The position numbers and the translations under genes were made by a program. From NCBI GenBank assembly GCA_050246435.1, contig JBFWWB010000004.1:1-47919 (forward strand): DNA of 47,919 bases, in the 5' to 3' direction. The DNA comes from JAKFWI01 sp050246435. Lineage in GTDB: Bacteria > Pseudomonadota > Alphaproteobacteria > Caulobacterales > Aquidulcibacteraceae. Under the pieces are notes generated by a model, which made no database searches, was not told where the DNA came from, and was given only the letters and a program-made list of their open reading frames with translations. This document shows, piece after piece, positions 23,866 through 31,837 of this stretch (within the stretch, counting starts at the first letter, position 1; each line of letters begins with the position of its first letter).

Positions 23866-25878
23866 TCAGCGATCCGGCCCAAGCCCCTTCGTCAATCCTT
23901 TCGAGAGCGGCTTCTCGACTTTGCGTCCATAGTTGAAATCGAAATCACGCCCATTGACGTGGCCTGAGACGAATTGATTGAGCGCGCGGTCCATCTCGGC
24001 GCGCCACGGCGCCAGCGTCGCGGTTCGTTCCTGCAGGATGAGCGCATAGGTCTTGTCGGCGGCGTGGATGCGACTGGCGAAGATGCCTTCCACGCGGTCG
24101 CCGTCGCGGGCGACATGCGGCACGCGGCCCGTGTCGCGCTCGATCTTTTGCAGCATGTCGCCGCGCTCCATGCGCTTAAGCTGCTTCTGCCAATCGTTCG
24201 TGGTGTGAAAGCCGTCTGGCGAATCGACACCCAGCCCCAGCGACTTGAGCGTCTCTTCGCGCTTGAGCCACGCGCCGCGCACCTCCTCGCCAAAGCCTTC
24301 GTAGCGAAGCTGGCTTCGATCCTCGCCGCCGCTTGCCATGCGGTCGAGCCAGGTCGGGCCGCGATACACCGCCTGCTTCTCCATCGAATGGGGGTCGAGC
24401 ACTTGCAGCTTGGCGCTTTCGCGTCCGCCGCGTCCTTCGATGCGGCGAACGCGCTCCGCATAGTCGCGGGGAAGATGGAATTCGCCACCCGGCGTTCGCT
24501 CGACCACGCCCTCGCGCCGCAGCGCTTCGAGCCGCCGCACATGCATGTGGATGTAATTGTCGCGATCGGAGGGGATGAGCGCCTTGTGCCGTTCGGCGGA
24601 ATAGATTTGCTCATCGCCGGCGATGTCCAAGATTGTCCGGTCCGCCGGTTTCAAATCCGGTGTGGCGCGCTGCAAGCTGACGACGGCGCCGCGCTCGACG
24701 CCGTTCAGAGCGCGCAACTCTTCCTCGCGCGCGACGCGCGCCGTCCAGAATTTGCCGTCGATGCTTTCAACGCCGACCAGGTACGGCCCGCGCGCATCGT
24801 CGCCCAGGCGCTCAAACCCTACCAGGCGGCCGGTGACGCGCTGGCTCGAATGCGCTTGCTCCAGCTCGCGCGTGCGATGCGGCTCCGGGCCGCGATCATC
24901 GCGCGCCAGCAATCGCGCAGCGGCTTGCTCTCGATCGCGCGTATCCGCGAGGCGGATCAGGCGATCCTCAAGCTCAGGATCGAGCCGCCATAGGTCCGGC
25001 GCCTTGCGCTCGGCCAGCCCCAAATTCTCCAGCCGGTTGAGCCGCTGCACCAGCGGCCCGCGCAAACGCGCCTCGTCGGGAAGATCCGCGATCCGCACCT
25101 CACGCGCGCGGGCGCGCTCTAACAGGGTCTCGTCCAGATGCGTGAACCGCTCCAATTGCGCGGCCCGCTCGGCGCGCCGATCGAGCTGATCCGCGAGGCT
25201 GTGCTCCAGGCGCTGGCCGAGCTCGCGGGTGGCGATCTCCTCGGCCCGGTGGCGGAAGGAATGGGAGATGTATTCGCGCGGGATGACCAAGTCGCGCCCA
25301 TCGTCCCGCACGCCCCGCATCAGCAGATGGACGTGCGGGCGCCCGGTGTCGTGATGCTCCGCCGCGATCCAGTCGATGCGCGTTCCGAGGTCCGCCTCGA
25401 CCCGCTCCATCAGATCGCGGGTGTAAGTCTTCATGCTCTCTAGCTCGCCGCCATATTCGGGGGAGAGGATGACGCGGAAATGATGCCGATCGCCCTCGCA
25501 GCGTTCGACGAAGGCGGCGCCCTCGGCGCGGTCCTGCTCGCGATCGAATACCGCCACCCGGTCGCCGTCGCGGCCCGCGCCGTCGCGCTCGACATAGAGC
25601 GCATGGCGCATCAACCCGCCCGCGCTGCCGCCCTTCGCCGCGGCCGTCGCATGCACAACGACGCGCGCCTTGACGATCACGCGCTGGCTTCCGGCTGGCC
25701 GCTCAGCAGCCAGTTTGACCGCGCCGGCGCCGGTCGTGCGGTTAAACCAGGCCGCTCGCGCACGCTTGCTTGACCCGCCAACGGAAACGTCGGGAAACGA
25801 CACGCGCCCGCGTTGCGCGCGTGCACGTCGTCTGCCGAAATCGCCTTCGAGCTTGTCGTCGTCGGATGTGTTCGTCAT
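23866..25878 (-). CDS. Relaxase, VirD2-like with DUF3363 domain
   Basis: 670 aa. The N-terminal relaxase domain (about 60-240) includes HALYVERDGAGRDGDRVAVF, HFRVILSPEYGGEL and EAD. Its His motif near 175-186, HHDTGRPHVHLLMRG, is the H-x-H metal site of HUH nucleases. The long remainder (about 300-650) corresponds to DUF3363, with RVTGRLVGFERLGDDARGPY, AERHKALIPSD and GPTWLDRM. A relaxase nicks oriT and leads the strand into a recipient cell. It is the only transfer gene in the element; coupling protein and secretion genes are absent. An oriT-like repeat cluster lies 44 bp upstream of the start. Confidence 0.88.
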   Translation of the reverse strand: MTNTSDDDKLEGDFGRRRARAQRGRVSFPDVSVGGSSKRARAAWFNRTTGAGAVKLAAERPAGSQRVIVKARVVVHATAAAKGGSAGGLMRHALYVERDGAGRDGDRVAVFDREQDRAEGAAFVERCEGDRHHFRVILSPEYGGELESMKTYTRDLMERVEADLGTRIDWIAAEHHDTGRPHVHLLMRGVRDDGRDLVIPREYISHSFRHRAEEIATRELGQRLEHSLADQLDRRAERAAQLERFTHLDETLLERARAREVRIADLPDEARLRGPLVQRLNRLENLGLAERKAPDLWRLDPELEDRLIRLADTRDREQAAARLLARDDRGPEPHRTRELEQAHSSQRVTGRLVGFERLGDDARGPYLVGVESIDGKFWTARVAREEELRALNGVERGAVVSLQRATPDLKPADRTILDIAGDEQIYSAERHKALIPSDRDNYIHMHVRRLEALRREGVVERTPGGEFHLPRDYAERVRRIEGRGGRESAKLQVLDPHSMEKQAVYRGPTWLDRMASGGEDRSQLRYEGFGEEVRGAWLKREETLKSLGLGVDSPDGFHTTNDWQKQLKRMERGDMLQKIERDTGRVPHVARDGDRVEGIFASRIHAADKTYALILQERTATLAPWRAEMDRALNQFVSGHVNGRDFDFNYGRKVEKPLSKGLTKGLGPDR

Positions 25879-25921
25879 CGCCGGCGCTCTTTCTGTCGCG
25901 TCAGCGGCCCCGGTTTTCTAC

Positions 25922-25969
25922 GCACCCTGCAAGTGAGGTGCGGTCGTCACACACGACCCGCACACGACC
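25922..25969. repeat. Candidate oriT: inverted and 11-bp direct repeats upstream of the relaxase
   Basis: GCACCCTGCAAGTGAGGTGC (25922-25941) is followed by GGTCGT-CACAC-ACGACC (25942-25958) and a second ACACGACC (25962-25969) at an 11-bp period from the first (25951-25958). The first segment, read on the minus strand, matches 23276-23294 near the HTH gene except at the spacer. Nothing coding is visible in 25879-26099. Repeats of this type directly upstream of a relaxase gene often mark oriT; the nick site is not identified. Confidence 0.5.
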
Positions 25970-26099
25970 TGCGAAAAAAGATGTGCAGACAAGCCGCTAT
26001 GCCTTTCAGCACTGCGGCGCATTTTATCTTCCCTACAACCCTTCGTCTTTTTGCGCGTTATTCCTGCTCATTCCGCGTGATTCATTACAGCAATCAGCT

Positions 26100-26396
26100 T
26101 CAGATTTCGCAGACAATCCGATCCATCGCTGCGTCGCCTCTTTTGAATCCCGGTCGCGGCGCAAGTGAGGGCTCATCCGTGAGGTGCGCGGAGAACGTCT
26201 CGTCAGCGCGCATCAGTTTCCAGCCGGTTCGCTCGCCGCTGACGCTGCCTCCACGAACCTGCCACACGCGCATGATGGCATTGCCGTCTTTGGTGTAGCC
26301 GGCCGCATGCACTTCGACGACACGGCTATACCCGTCGTAGCGAAGCTCCAGACATTTGCGGGAGCGGAGAGCGGCACAGGCAGTTTCGAGCCACAT
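26100..26396 (-). CDS. Small WYL-like protein downstream of hipA
   Basis: 98 aa from the ATG at 26396; upstream codons in the same frame are a shadow of hipA. The sequence has the beta-strand plus GxKLM pattern of small WYL-like proteins: RSRKCLELRYDGYSRVVEVH, AGYTKDGNAIMRVWQVRGG, GWKLMRADE and PRPGFKRGDAAM. WYL-type folds bind ligands or nucleic acids and often regulate defence loci. The family as I know it is annotated hypothetical. It starts 46 bp after the hipA stop and probably shares that transcript. Confidence 0.65.
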   Translation of the reverse strand: MWLETACAALRSRKCLELRYDGYSRVVEVHAAGYTKDGNAIMRVWQVRGGSVSGERTGWKLMRADETFSAHLTDEPSLAPRPGFKRGDAAMDRIVCEI

Positions 26397-26442
26397 GTCC
26401 CCGAATATATCGGGAATCGCGGTTACGGCGAAGCGCCTGCGA

Positions 26443-27825
26443 TCACTTCCCGCCAGAGGCTGAGCGCTTCCTCGGGGCGCCCCTCTTTGGGGGCGCGCGT
26501 CTAGTCGCTTTCGGTGCACCGGGGCTCGGCTTTCCAGTTTTGCCTTTGGCGCTGCCGGAGACGGGAGGCCGTGTCGCCGACCCAAACGAAAGCGCAGTCC
26601 GCAGGTCGTCGTGCTCGAATGCGTCCGCCATGAACGCGATATCGTCCTTGGAAAGACGGGTCTTTGCCGCAGCCGTTTTCCATCCGCTGACGGCGGCGGC
26701 GACCTCTCCGGCGATGGCTTTGGCCTCGCCGAGCGCCAGGCCAAAATCCTTGGACACAGCCATCACCGTGTCGATCGACGACGTATGATCAAGCTCATTG
26801 AGCGCCAGGACATGGATGCGCGGATTTATGTGAGGGGGCGAGGGGTTCATGTCGTAGGCCGGCGCCAACCGCCAGCCTTCGCCCGCCCAAAGGAAACCGT
26901 GGTTGCGCAGGTGGTCGTCGGTGTTGGAGACGAGCACGTTAAACGCCATCCGCCGCCAAAGCTGTCGCGCATCCTCTTTGGGGAATGCGCCGAACTGGCG
27001 GATCACGTCCAAGATTTCGATATAGCTTCGATCTTCGCTGTGATCTTTGGCATCAAGCGCCGTCATCGCCGACATGAACGGCACACGCACGTCGCTCCCC
27101 TCGCGGTCGAAGCGATCCATCAATAAGACGGGCTTGGTCCCGACACGCTCCAGGCGCGCCGGCGGTGTGGTCACGCCGGCGGTGGCGGCGAGTTCAAGCA
27201 AAGCCGCTTCCCATTGGATGACCGGCCATTCATCGCGGACCCACGGAAACTAGGCGAGGTGGAGTTTCCCGCGGTCGCGCACGGTCGCCTTCGGTCGTGC
27301 GCCCCCGAGCGATCCGCCCGGCGCCAGCACGAGCTGGATGTCTTTTTTTCTAGGCTTTCCCTTCTCGATGCGATCTGTCGCTGACAGGAGTTCGGCAAGA
27401 TCGAGGAGCGGCGGCACGGGGCGGCCCGTATGCGCTAAGAATTTGTCGTCGCCAGGCCGCTTGAATCGCAGTGCTCCGAGGCGGACTTCATCATCGACGC
27501 CAGCCAGAAAGTCCGATCCCAGCAATGTGCGCGGCGTGCGCCCCTCGGCTTTGGCGGATTCGACCTCAAAATGGCGCATGAGCTTGCGGCCCCACCGATC
27601 CGGGGCGGGATCGGTAAAGGCGTTGAACAGATCGTCGGCGGAGTGGAATTTACCCGCGGTCAGCATCAGGGTTGGGGACAGCGCAAACCGTTGCGGGTGT
27701 TTTAGCCAGCCGGCCTCGTACTCGAAAGTCGCCGATTCCTTGCCGGCGCGATCCTTCACCCATAGTCGGCCCACGGGCACGGCTACTCCTTTTAGGTCGG
27801 CATAGACGCGCAGTTCACGTTCCAT
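26443..27825 (-). pseudogene. hipA: hipA kinase toxin interrupted by an in-frame amber codon
   Basis: The reading frame from the ATG at 27825 to 26443 (461 codons) is a full-length HipA, except that codon 192 (27252-27250) is TAG. Translation resumes in the same frame with FPWVRDEWPVIQWEAALLEL, and HipA proteins normally have LAK-FP here, so a single AAG-to-TAG change explains it. The upstream part has the N-terminal subdomain, FNAFTDPAPDRWGRKLM and the glycine-rich loop GGSLGGARPK. The downstream part has the catalytic NTDDHLRNHGFLW and LAPAYDMNPSP. HipA phosphorylates glutamyl-tRNA synthetase and induces persistence. Without suppression, both halves are inactive. It overlaps hipB by 11 bp. 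Confidence 0.88.
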
Positions 27826-28162
27826 GGTCGCCATCCTGCCGGGATTCGCGTGGCCGAACGCGCTTGGGGAGCTGTTCTTCGGCCAACTCTCGGCCAAGTG
27901 GATCGGCGCTCGGATCAGCGAGATCAGCCAAGCGGTCGGTCATGCCCAGCACGAACAGCGCCGTCGCATAGCTAGCGATCGAAACCCCCGAATCGCCGTT
28001 CTCAACGCCGCGCAACGTGTTGCGGGACATAAAGGCCCGTTCCGCCATGAGCTGGGCCGTTATCCCCCGACGCCGGCGCGCAATGGAGATATCCGCGCCA
28101 AGCTTTCGCAGGGCGCGCCGAACGCTCATAGGCAGGGCGGATTTGGCTCGAGAGTCTTTCAT
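27815..28162 (-). CDS. hipB: HipB-like XRE-family antitoxin/repressor
   Basis: 115 aa from the ATG at 28162, preferred over a TTG 12 bp upstream. The helix-turn-helix is ISIARRRRGITAQLMAERAFMSRNTLRGVENG, followed by a helical segment ALFVLGMTDRLADLADP and a basic tail. HipB dimers neutralise HipA and repress the operon. The gene overlaps hipA, as in canonical hipBA. Inverted repeats containing GAGCAT and GCTCATAA in the upstream gap are likely operators. Confidence 0.88.
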   Translation of the reverse strand: MKDSRAKSALPMSVRRALRKLGADISIARRRRGITAQLMAERAFMSRNTLRGVENGDSGVSIASYATALFVLGMTDRLADLADPSADPLGRELAEEQLPKRVRPRESRQDGDHGT

Positions 28163-28444
28163 ATTAATGCTCAATATAGTGATCGCTAAGGGCGATAACG
28201 AGCATCTTATAGAGCATTGTATGAAGTCGCTGTAAACCCATCGTGGTAATGGTCAGTATTTTGCTCATAAAGATCGATTATGAGCTCTATATTGATCATT
28301 AAATCCGACACTAGCGGCTAAGAAGACCCCCCGGAATCGCCACGATGGCGGTAGCGAGCGGTGGATAAAGTCGGAAGATGCATTGCGGGCGATAATTTTT
28401 TATGCCACATATGCGGCGGCAGAAATTATCGTGGGGCTATAGGT
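28163..28444. promoter_or_regulatory. Divergent control region between hipB and the ImmA/IrrE pair
   Basis: AT-rich, about 280 bp, with repeated ATGCTC/GAGCAT elements (28167-28172, 28200-28205, 28212-28217). It also holds a 23-bp inverted repeat, GCTCATAA-AGATCGA-TTATGAGC (28263-28285). The first cluster overlaps the hipB start region and fits autorepression by HipB. The 23-bp repeat lies between the two divergent units and could serve either, or the XRE domain of the ImmA/IrrE protein. Confidence 0.55.
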
Positions 28445-29104
28445 ATGTACGCGACCAAGGTCTACCACCAGGAATTGGAGGTAGTCGAAAAGCTGGCTTC
28501 CGAATTCGCCGGCACCACGGTGGGCGATTGGTCCCTTATCTTGGAGAAGGTCGTCGCGGCGAAGGCCGAAGCTGTTCCCGACGATCCTCGAAGCGCGGCT
28601 GGCATTCTCGGCTACATCCATGGCGTCCGAAACGTACGGGGCATGCTCAAGCCGAGGGGCTACGAGCAATATTCAGAACAGAACATCGAGTCCGCTCGCG
28701 ATCCCGCCACCGGCAAGCAGGTCGTCTACCAGAACGTGGATTGCGCAGGTCTCCTGACACACAGCCCAAAGGCGATTCAGGGCAAAGGCGCTGGCGCGCG
28801 ACGTCAGATCGAAGCGGCGCAAGGCTCGCTTTTTCCCGACACCGAAATTCCCGAGGTAGTGGGACCCAAATTTGTCGGCGATGCTGGCGTCGTGTGGTAT
28901 TTTTGCGTTTCCGCCATCCTTGAAAAAGGCGAGCGTCTTGTCGGCGCGGAGTTGTCGCTGCCGCTGCCGTTCAAGGGCGACAACTTCAGCGGCTTCGCGG
29001 AACGCATCCTTATTCGGTCGTTCGGCCCATGGACTGGCGGCATTGCCGAGACCACGCCAGCTGAACCATTTGAAGCTCTGCCCGCGATCTCGCGCAAGAA
29101 GTAA
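28445..29104 (+). CDS. Unknown protein paired with the ImmA/IrrE metalloprotease
   Basis: 219 aa from the ATG at 28445. A GTG at 28361 would add 28 residues with a CHICGG motif, but that stretch is AT-rich and looks like leader. The chain is soluble: DWSLILEKVVAAKAEAVPDD, RSAAGILGYIHGVRNVRGML, then a beta-rich second half (VGPKFVGDAGVVWYFCVSAI, LSLPLPFKGDNFSG). I recognise no domain. The stop is 2 nt before the start of the XRE-ImmA/IrrE gene, so the two are made together. By analogy with such pairs it may be the toxin, or the substrate cleaved by the protease. Confidence 0.65.
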   Translation: MYATKVYHQELEVVEKLASEFAGTTVGDWSLILEKVVAAKAEAVPDDPRSAAGILGYIHGVRNVRGMLKPRGYEQYSEQNIESARDPATGKQVVYQNVDCAGLLTHSPKAIQGKGAGARRQIEAAQGSLFPDTEIPEVVGPKFVGDAGVVWYFCVSAILEKGERLVGAELSLPLPFKGDNFSGFAERILIRSFGPWTGGIAETTPAEPFEALPAISRKK

Positions 29105-29106
29105 AA

Positions 29107-30171
29107 ATGTTCAGTCCTGGAAGACTCGCGCTGGCGCGCATGCGTCGCCGGCTGTCCGCAAGGATTCTTGCTGAGAAAGCGAATGTTTCGCCGGTCACGC
29201 TGTCGCGAATTGAGAACGGCAAGCAGGAGCCGGATGAGGACACCGTCCGGCGGATAGCTCGTGCATTGTCGTATCCTCCGGAGTTCTTTTACCGGCCGGA
29301 GATAGATCCCCTTTACGAGCGCGGGCCGAGCTTTCGAAGCTACAAGGCCATGTCTGCGGGGGAGCGCGACGCCGCGCTTGCTGCGGGATCGCTAGCGCTC
29401 GAAATTGCTGATTGGATTGGAGAGCGTTTTAATCTGCCGGCTCCTGACCTGGTTGATCTAGAGAGCCAAAATCATCCTGAATCTGCGGCGCGATCGCTCC
29501 GCCAATATTGGGGCATGGGAGAGCAGCCAGTTGGCAATTTTATTAGGCTGTTAGAGTCTAAGGGCGTGAGAGTGTTTTCGCTCGCAGAGAACACTAGAAC
29601 CGTCGATGCATTTTCGTACTGGCGAAATGACGAGCCATTCGTTTTCCTCAACACCGTAAAGTCCGCCGAGCGAAGCCGCTTTGACGCGGCACATGAGCTT
29701 GGGCATCTCGTTCTGCATAGGCACGGCACCAAAGGCAGAGATGCGGAGCATCAAGCCAATCAGTTCGCCAGCGCGTTTCTAATGCCTGAGGCCGATGTCA
29801 AGTCGGTAATCTCCTACGTCACAAACGTCAGAGACCTGCTTGACGTTAAGCGCCGATGGGGAGTGTCGCTCGCAGCACTGGTCTATCGCCTAAATAAACT
29901 TGAACGCATTAGCGACTGGCAGAGCCGGAATTTCTTTATTCAAATCCAGCGCGATTTTGGTGCGTCCGAGCCCAACGGAATGGCGCGCGAGCATTCCGCA
30001 ATTTGGGAAATGGTCCTGACAGAGCTGTGGCGTGACGGCGTTACCCGTCACCATATCGCTGACGAGCTACATATTCCGCGCGAGGAGGTGGACACGCTTC
30101 TGTTCGGACTGACTAGCGATCCTTCGCCCCCTCCAGGAGTTCAAAAGCGACCGAACCTAAAAATGGTCTAG
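29107..30171 (+). CDS. XRE-family regulator fused to ImmA/IrrE metallopeptidase
   Basis: 354 aa. The N-terminal HTH is RLSARILAEKANVSPVTLSRIENGKQEPDEDT (about 15-46). The ImmA/IrrE (DUF955) domain has the zinc motif HELGH at 196-200 in FDAAHELGHLVLH, then QANQFASAFLMPE with the third ligand Glu. The C-terminal ~100 residues are helical. ImmA-type proteases cleave their partner repressor, derepressing phage or ICE genes or activating a toxin. Its codon use looks less GC-biased than the flanking chromosome. It ends 28 bp from the convergent integrase stop. Confidence 0.88.
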   Translation: MFSPGRLALARMRRRLSARILAEKANVSPVTLSRIENGKQEPDEDTVRRIARALSYPPEFFYRPEIDPLYERGPSFRSYKAMSAGERDAALAAGSLALEIADWIGERFNLPAPDLVDLESQNHPESAARSLRQYWGMGEQPVGNFIRLLESKGVRVFSLAENTRTVDAFSYWRNDEPFVFLNTVKSAERSRFDAAHELGHLVLHRHGTKGRDAEHQANQFASAFLMPEADVKSVISYVTNVRDLLDVKRRWGVSLAALVYRLNKLERISDWQSRNFFIQIQRDFGASEPNGMAREHSAIWEMVLTELWRDGVTRHHIADELHIPREEVDTLLFGLTSDPSPPPGVQKRPNLKMV

Positions 30172-30199
30172 TGCTTAACGCTACGCAAATTCCTCGTGA

Positions 30200-31555
30200 T
30201 CATTCGCCTCGACGCCCGTTCGCCAGAGGCATCGCCGAGTCCGGCAAGTCGAAAGGGAGCATGCCTTGCCCCAAGGGTGGATTGGAGGCCACGGGATCAT
30301 TCGCCGGAGGCTGTGTGCTTGGCGGGACGAAGCGGGCTGCGACCCCGCTGGCGATCGCGCGTGCGCCGGCGTCCGACGGATGCGCGTAGCGCTCGGTTGA
30401 AACGGATTTCGCATGACCCAGCGTGCGCCCGATCTGGAAGAGAGACGCGCCGTTTTCGACCGCGAAGGTCGCAAAGCTGTGCCGGAGATCGTGCAGCCGT
30501 ACGTCGGGGATTCCCGCCAGCGTACGCACTTTTTCCCAGGCGCGATTGACCCCGACGAGGGGCTTGTCGCCAACCGACGACGGGAAAACATGCTCTCCGC
30601 GCCGTTTGGAGGCTTGCAGGATTTCGAGCGCCGGCGCTGACAATACGATGTGACGCGAGCGATTGAGCGCGCCCATCTTGGTGCGGATCGGCGGCAGAAC
30701 CAGGCGCGAGCGCTCGAACTCAACTTCCGACCAGCGCAGCGCCACGATTTCGGTGCGCCGCGCGCCGGTCAGCATGATGAGCCGAAAAATGTCGGCAAAG
30801 TCCTTGGTGATCACCCAAGCCTTCTCAGCTTCGCCGATCATATTCCAAAGATTGACGGCCTCATCGTCGGTGAGCGCCCGCTCGCGTTGCTGGTCGCGAT
30901 ACTTCTGAATCTTGGTAGCCAGGTTCTGATCGAGCAACTCCTTACGCACCGCCCATGACAGCATGACGGAGAGCGTGCGCATCGATCGGGCCGCGGCACC
31001 GGTGCCGCCCGTGACGATGGCGCGGCCTTGCTTCTTGGTCTTCACGTCGAGCGACGTTTTTCCCGCCGCGACTTGGGCCTGCCATTGGGAGAGGTCAGAC
31101 ACCGTTAGCTCGCGCGCGATTCGCTTGCCGATCAGCGGCTCGATATGGCGGGAATAATTGGTGCGATCGACTTTCCATGAGCTATCGCGCTTCAACGGCT
31201 TGTCGATCCTGCCCTCCACGAAATAGCGCTCGAACAGCTCCTTCACCGTGTCGCTTTTGGCGCGGGTCTCGGCTTTCACGAGCTGCGGGTCTTCGCCGTG
31301 CGTGGCCTGATAGAGCGCTTGCTTGGCGCGCGTGCGCGCGGTGTCGGGCGTCCAGGGCGAACCATGTTCGCCAATAGTCAGCCAGCGTTGGCGCCCGCTA
31401 TACCGATATTTGAGGCAATAGGTTTTGCGCCCGGTGGAGGAGACGCGAAGCATGAAGCCGCGCACGTCGGTGTCCCAGATGCGAAGTTCGCCGTCCGGCG
31501 GCGCTGAAGTAGCGTCGATGAGTCGAATGGTGATGCGTGCGCGTATGCCGTCCAT
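30200..31555 (-). CDS. Tyrosine-type integrase (P4/DUF4102 family)
   Basis: 451 aa. The N-terminal arm-binding domain (about 5-95) includes RVSSTGRKTYCLKYRYSGRQRWLTIGEHG. A SAM-like core-binding domain follows (~100-200). The catalytic domain has Arg266 in TGARRTEIVALRW, H355-x-x-R358 in LHDLRHSFAT, His in LGHAKS and nucleophile Tyr390 in STERYAHP, so all catalytic residues are present. It recombines attP with the tRNA-Gly 3' end. It lies 232 bp inside attR and reads inward. The C-terminal ~50 residues past the Tyr are Pro-rich and unrelated to catalysis. Confidence 0.95.
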   Translation of the reverse strand: MDGIRARITIRLIDATSAPPDGELRIWDTDVRGFMLRVSSTGRKTYCLKYRYSGRQRWLTIGEHGSPWTPDTARTRAKQALYQATHGEDPQLVKAETRAKSDTVKELFERYFVEGRIDKPLKRDSSWKVDRTNYSRHIEPLIGKRIARELTVSDLSQWQAQVAAGKTSLDVKTKKQGRAIVTGGTGAAARSMRTLSVMLSWAVRKELLDQNLATKIQKYRDQQRERALTDDEAVNLWNMIGEAEKAWVITKDFADIFRLIMLTGARRTEIVALRWSEVEFERSRLVLPPIRTKMGALNRSRHIVLSAPALEILQASKRRGEHVFPSSVGDKPLVGVNRAWEKVRTLAGIPDVRLHDLRHSFATFAVENGASLFQIGRTLGHAKSVSTERYAHPSDAGARAIASGVAARFVPPSTQPPANDPVASNPPLGQGMLPFDLPDSAMPLANGRRGE

Positions 31556-31579
31556 TGGTCATCCACCGTTGGACTCAAA

Positions 31580-31643
31580 CACATGTCCACTTTGCGGACT
31601 GCTACCATGTGTTCGAGTCTGATTTGCTACCACATCGCTACCA
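31580..31643. promoter_or_regulatory. Right-end GCTACCA cluster and inverted repeat upstream of the integrase gene
   Basis: Three same-strand copies of GCTACCA lie at 31601-31607, 31626-31632 and 31637-31643, the last two 11 bp apart. ACACATG (31580-31586) faces CATGTGT (31606-31612). The cluster begins 25 bp before the int start codon and lies within 210 bp of attR, so it suits both recombination and int control. The remainder, 31644-31786, shows nothing I can name. Confidence 0.5.
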
Positions 31644-31786
31644 GCAGAACGGAATTCGCAGGAACAGTGAGGCAACGGTGTTTTTGCCACCAATGCAGAA
31701 ATCGCGCAATAACTAGGTGACTCCGTTGGAGAATTTCGAATGTGCTGGAATGCAGCGGAATAATGCGGAATCAGTACTTGGGACGA

Positions 31787-31831
31787 TTGCCAAGGTTGGG
31801 GTCGTGAGTTCGAATCTCATCGCCCGCTCCA
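31787..31831 (+). repeat. attR: 45-bp direct repeat (tRNA-Gly 3' fragment)
   Basis: A tRNA-Gly remnant without the 5' half, so it is not a tRNA gene. It lies 6 bp before the stop codon of the convergent DUF1801 gene, so the pre-integration chromosome had tRNA-Gly running directly into that gene. Confidence 0.95.
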
Positions 31832-31837
31832 ATAAAA

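Larger units (their letters stand above)
14452..31831. mobile_element. 17.4-kb integrative, probably mobilisable element in tRNA-Gly
   Basis: The boundaries are two identical 45-bp copies of the tRNA-Gly 3' half. Just inside the right one is a tyrosine integrase reading inward. The element also carries a relaxase, an HTH protein and origin-like repeats, and its cargo is defence and toxin genes: the five-gene GHKL/alpha-CTD/nuclease operon, vsr, dcm, hipBA and an ImmA/IrrE pair. No VirB/Tra secretion, coupling-protein or replication-initiator genes are present, so transfer would need help from another element. AT-rich control regions at 14770-14990 and 28150-28450 contrast with the GC-rich flanks. 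Confidence 0.93.

Noticed and set aside
27250..27897. Reading hipA as two separate functional genes
   Set aside because: The two halves are in the same frame, separated only by one TAG and 16 sense codons matching HipA; the second half has no credible start signal.
31787..31831. A second tRNA-Gly gene at the right end
   Set aside because: Only the 3' half from the anticodon loop is present; acceptor 5' strand, D-arm and half of the anticodon stem are missing.
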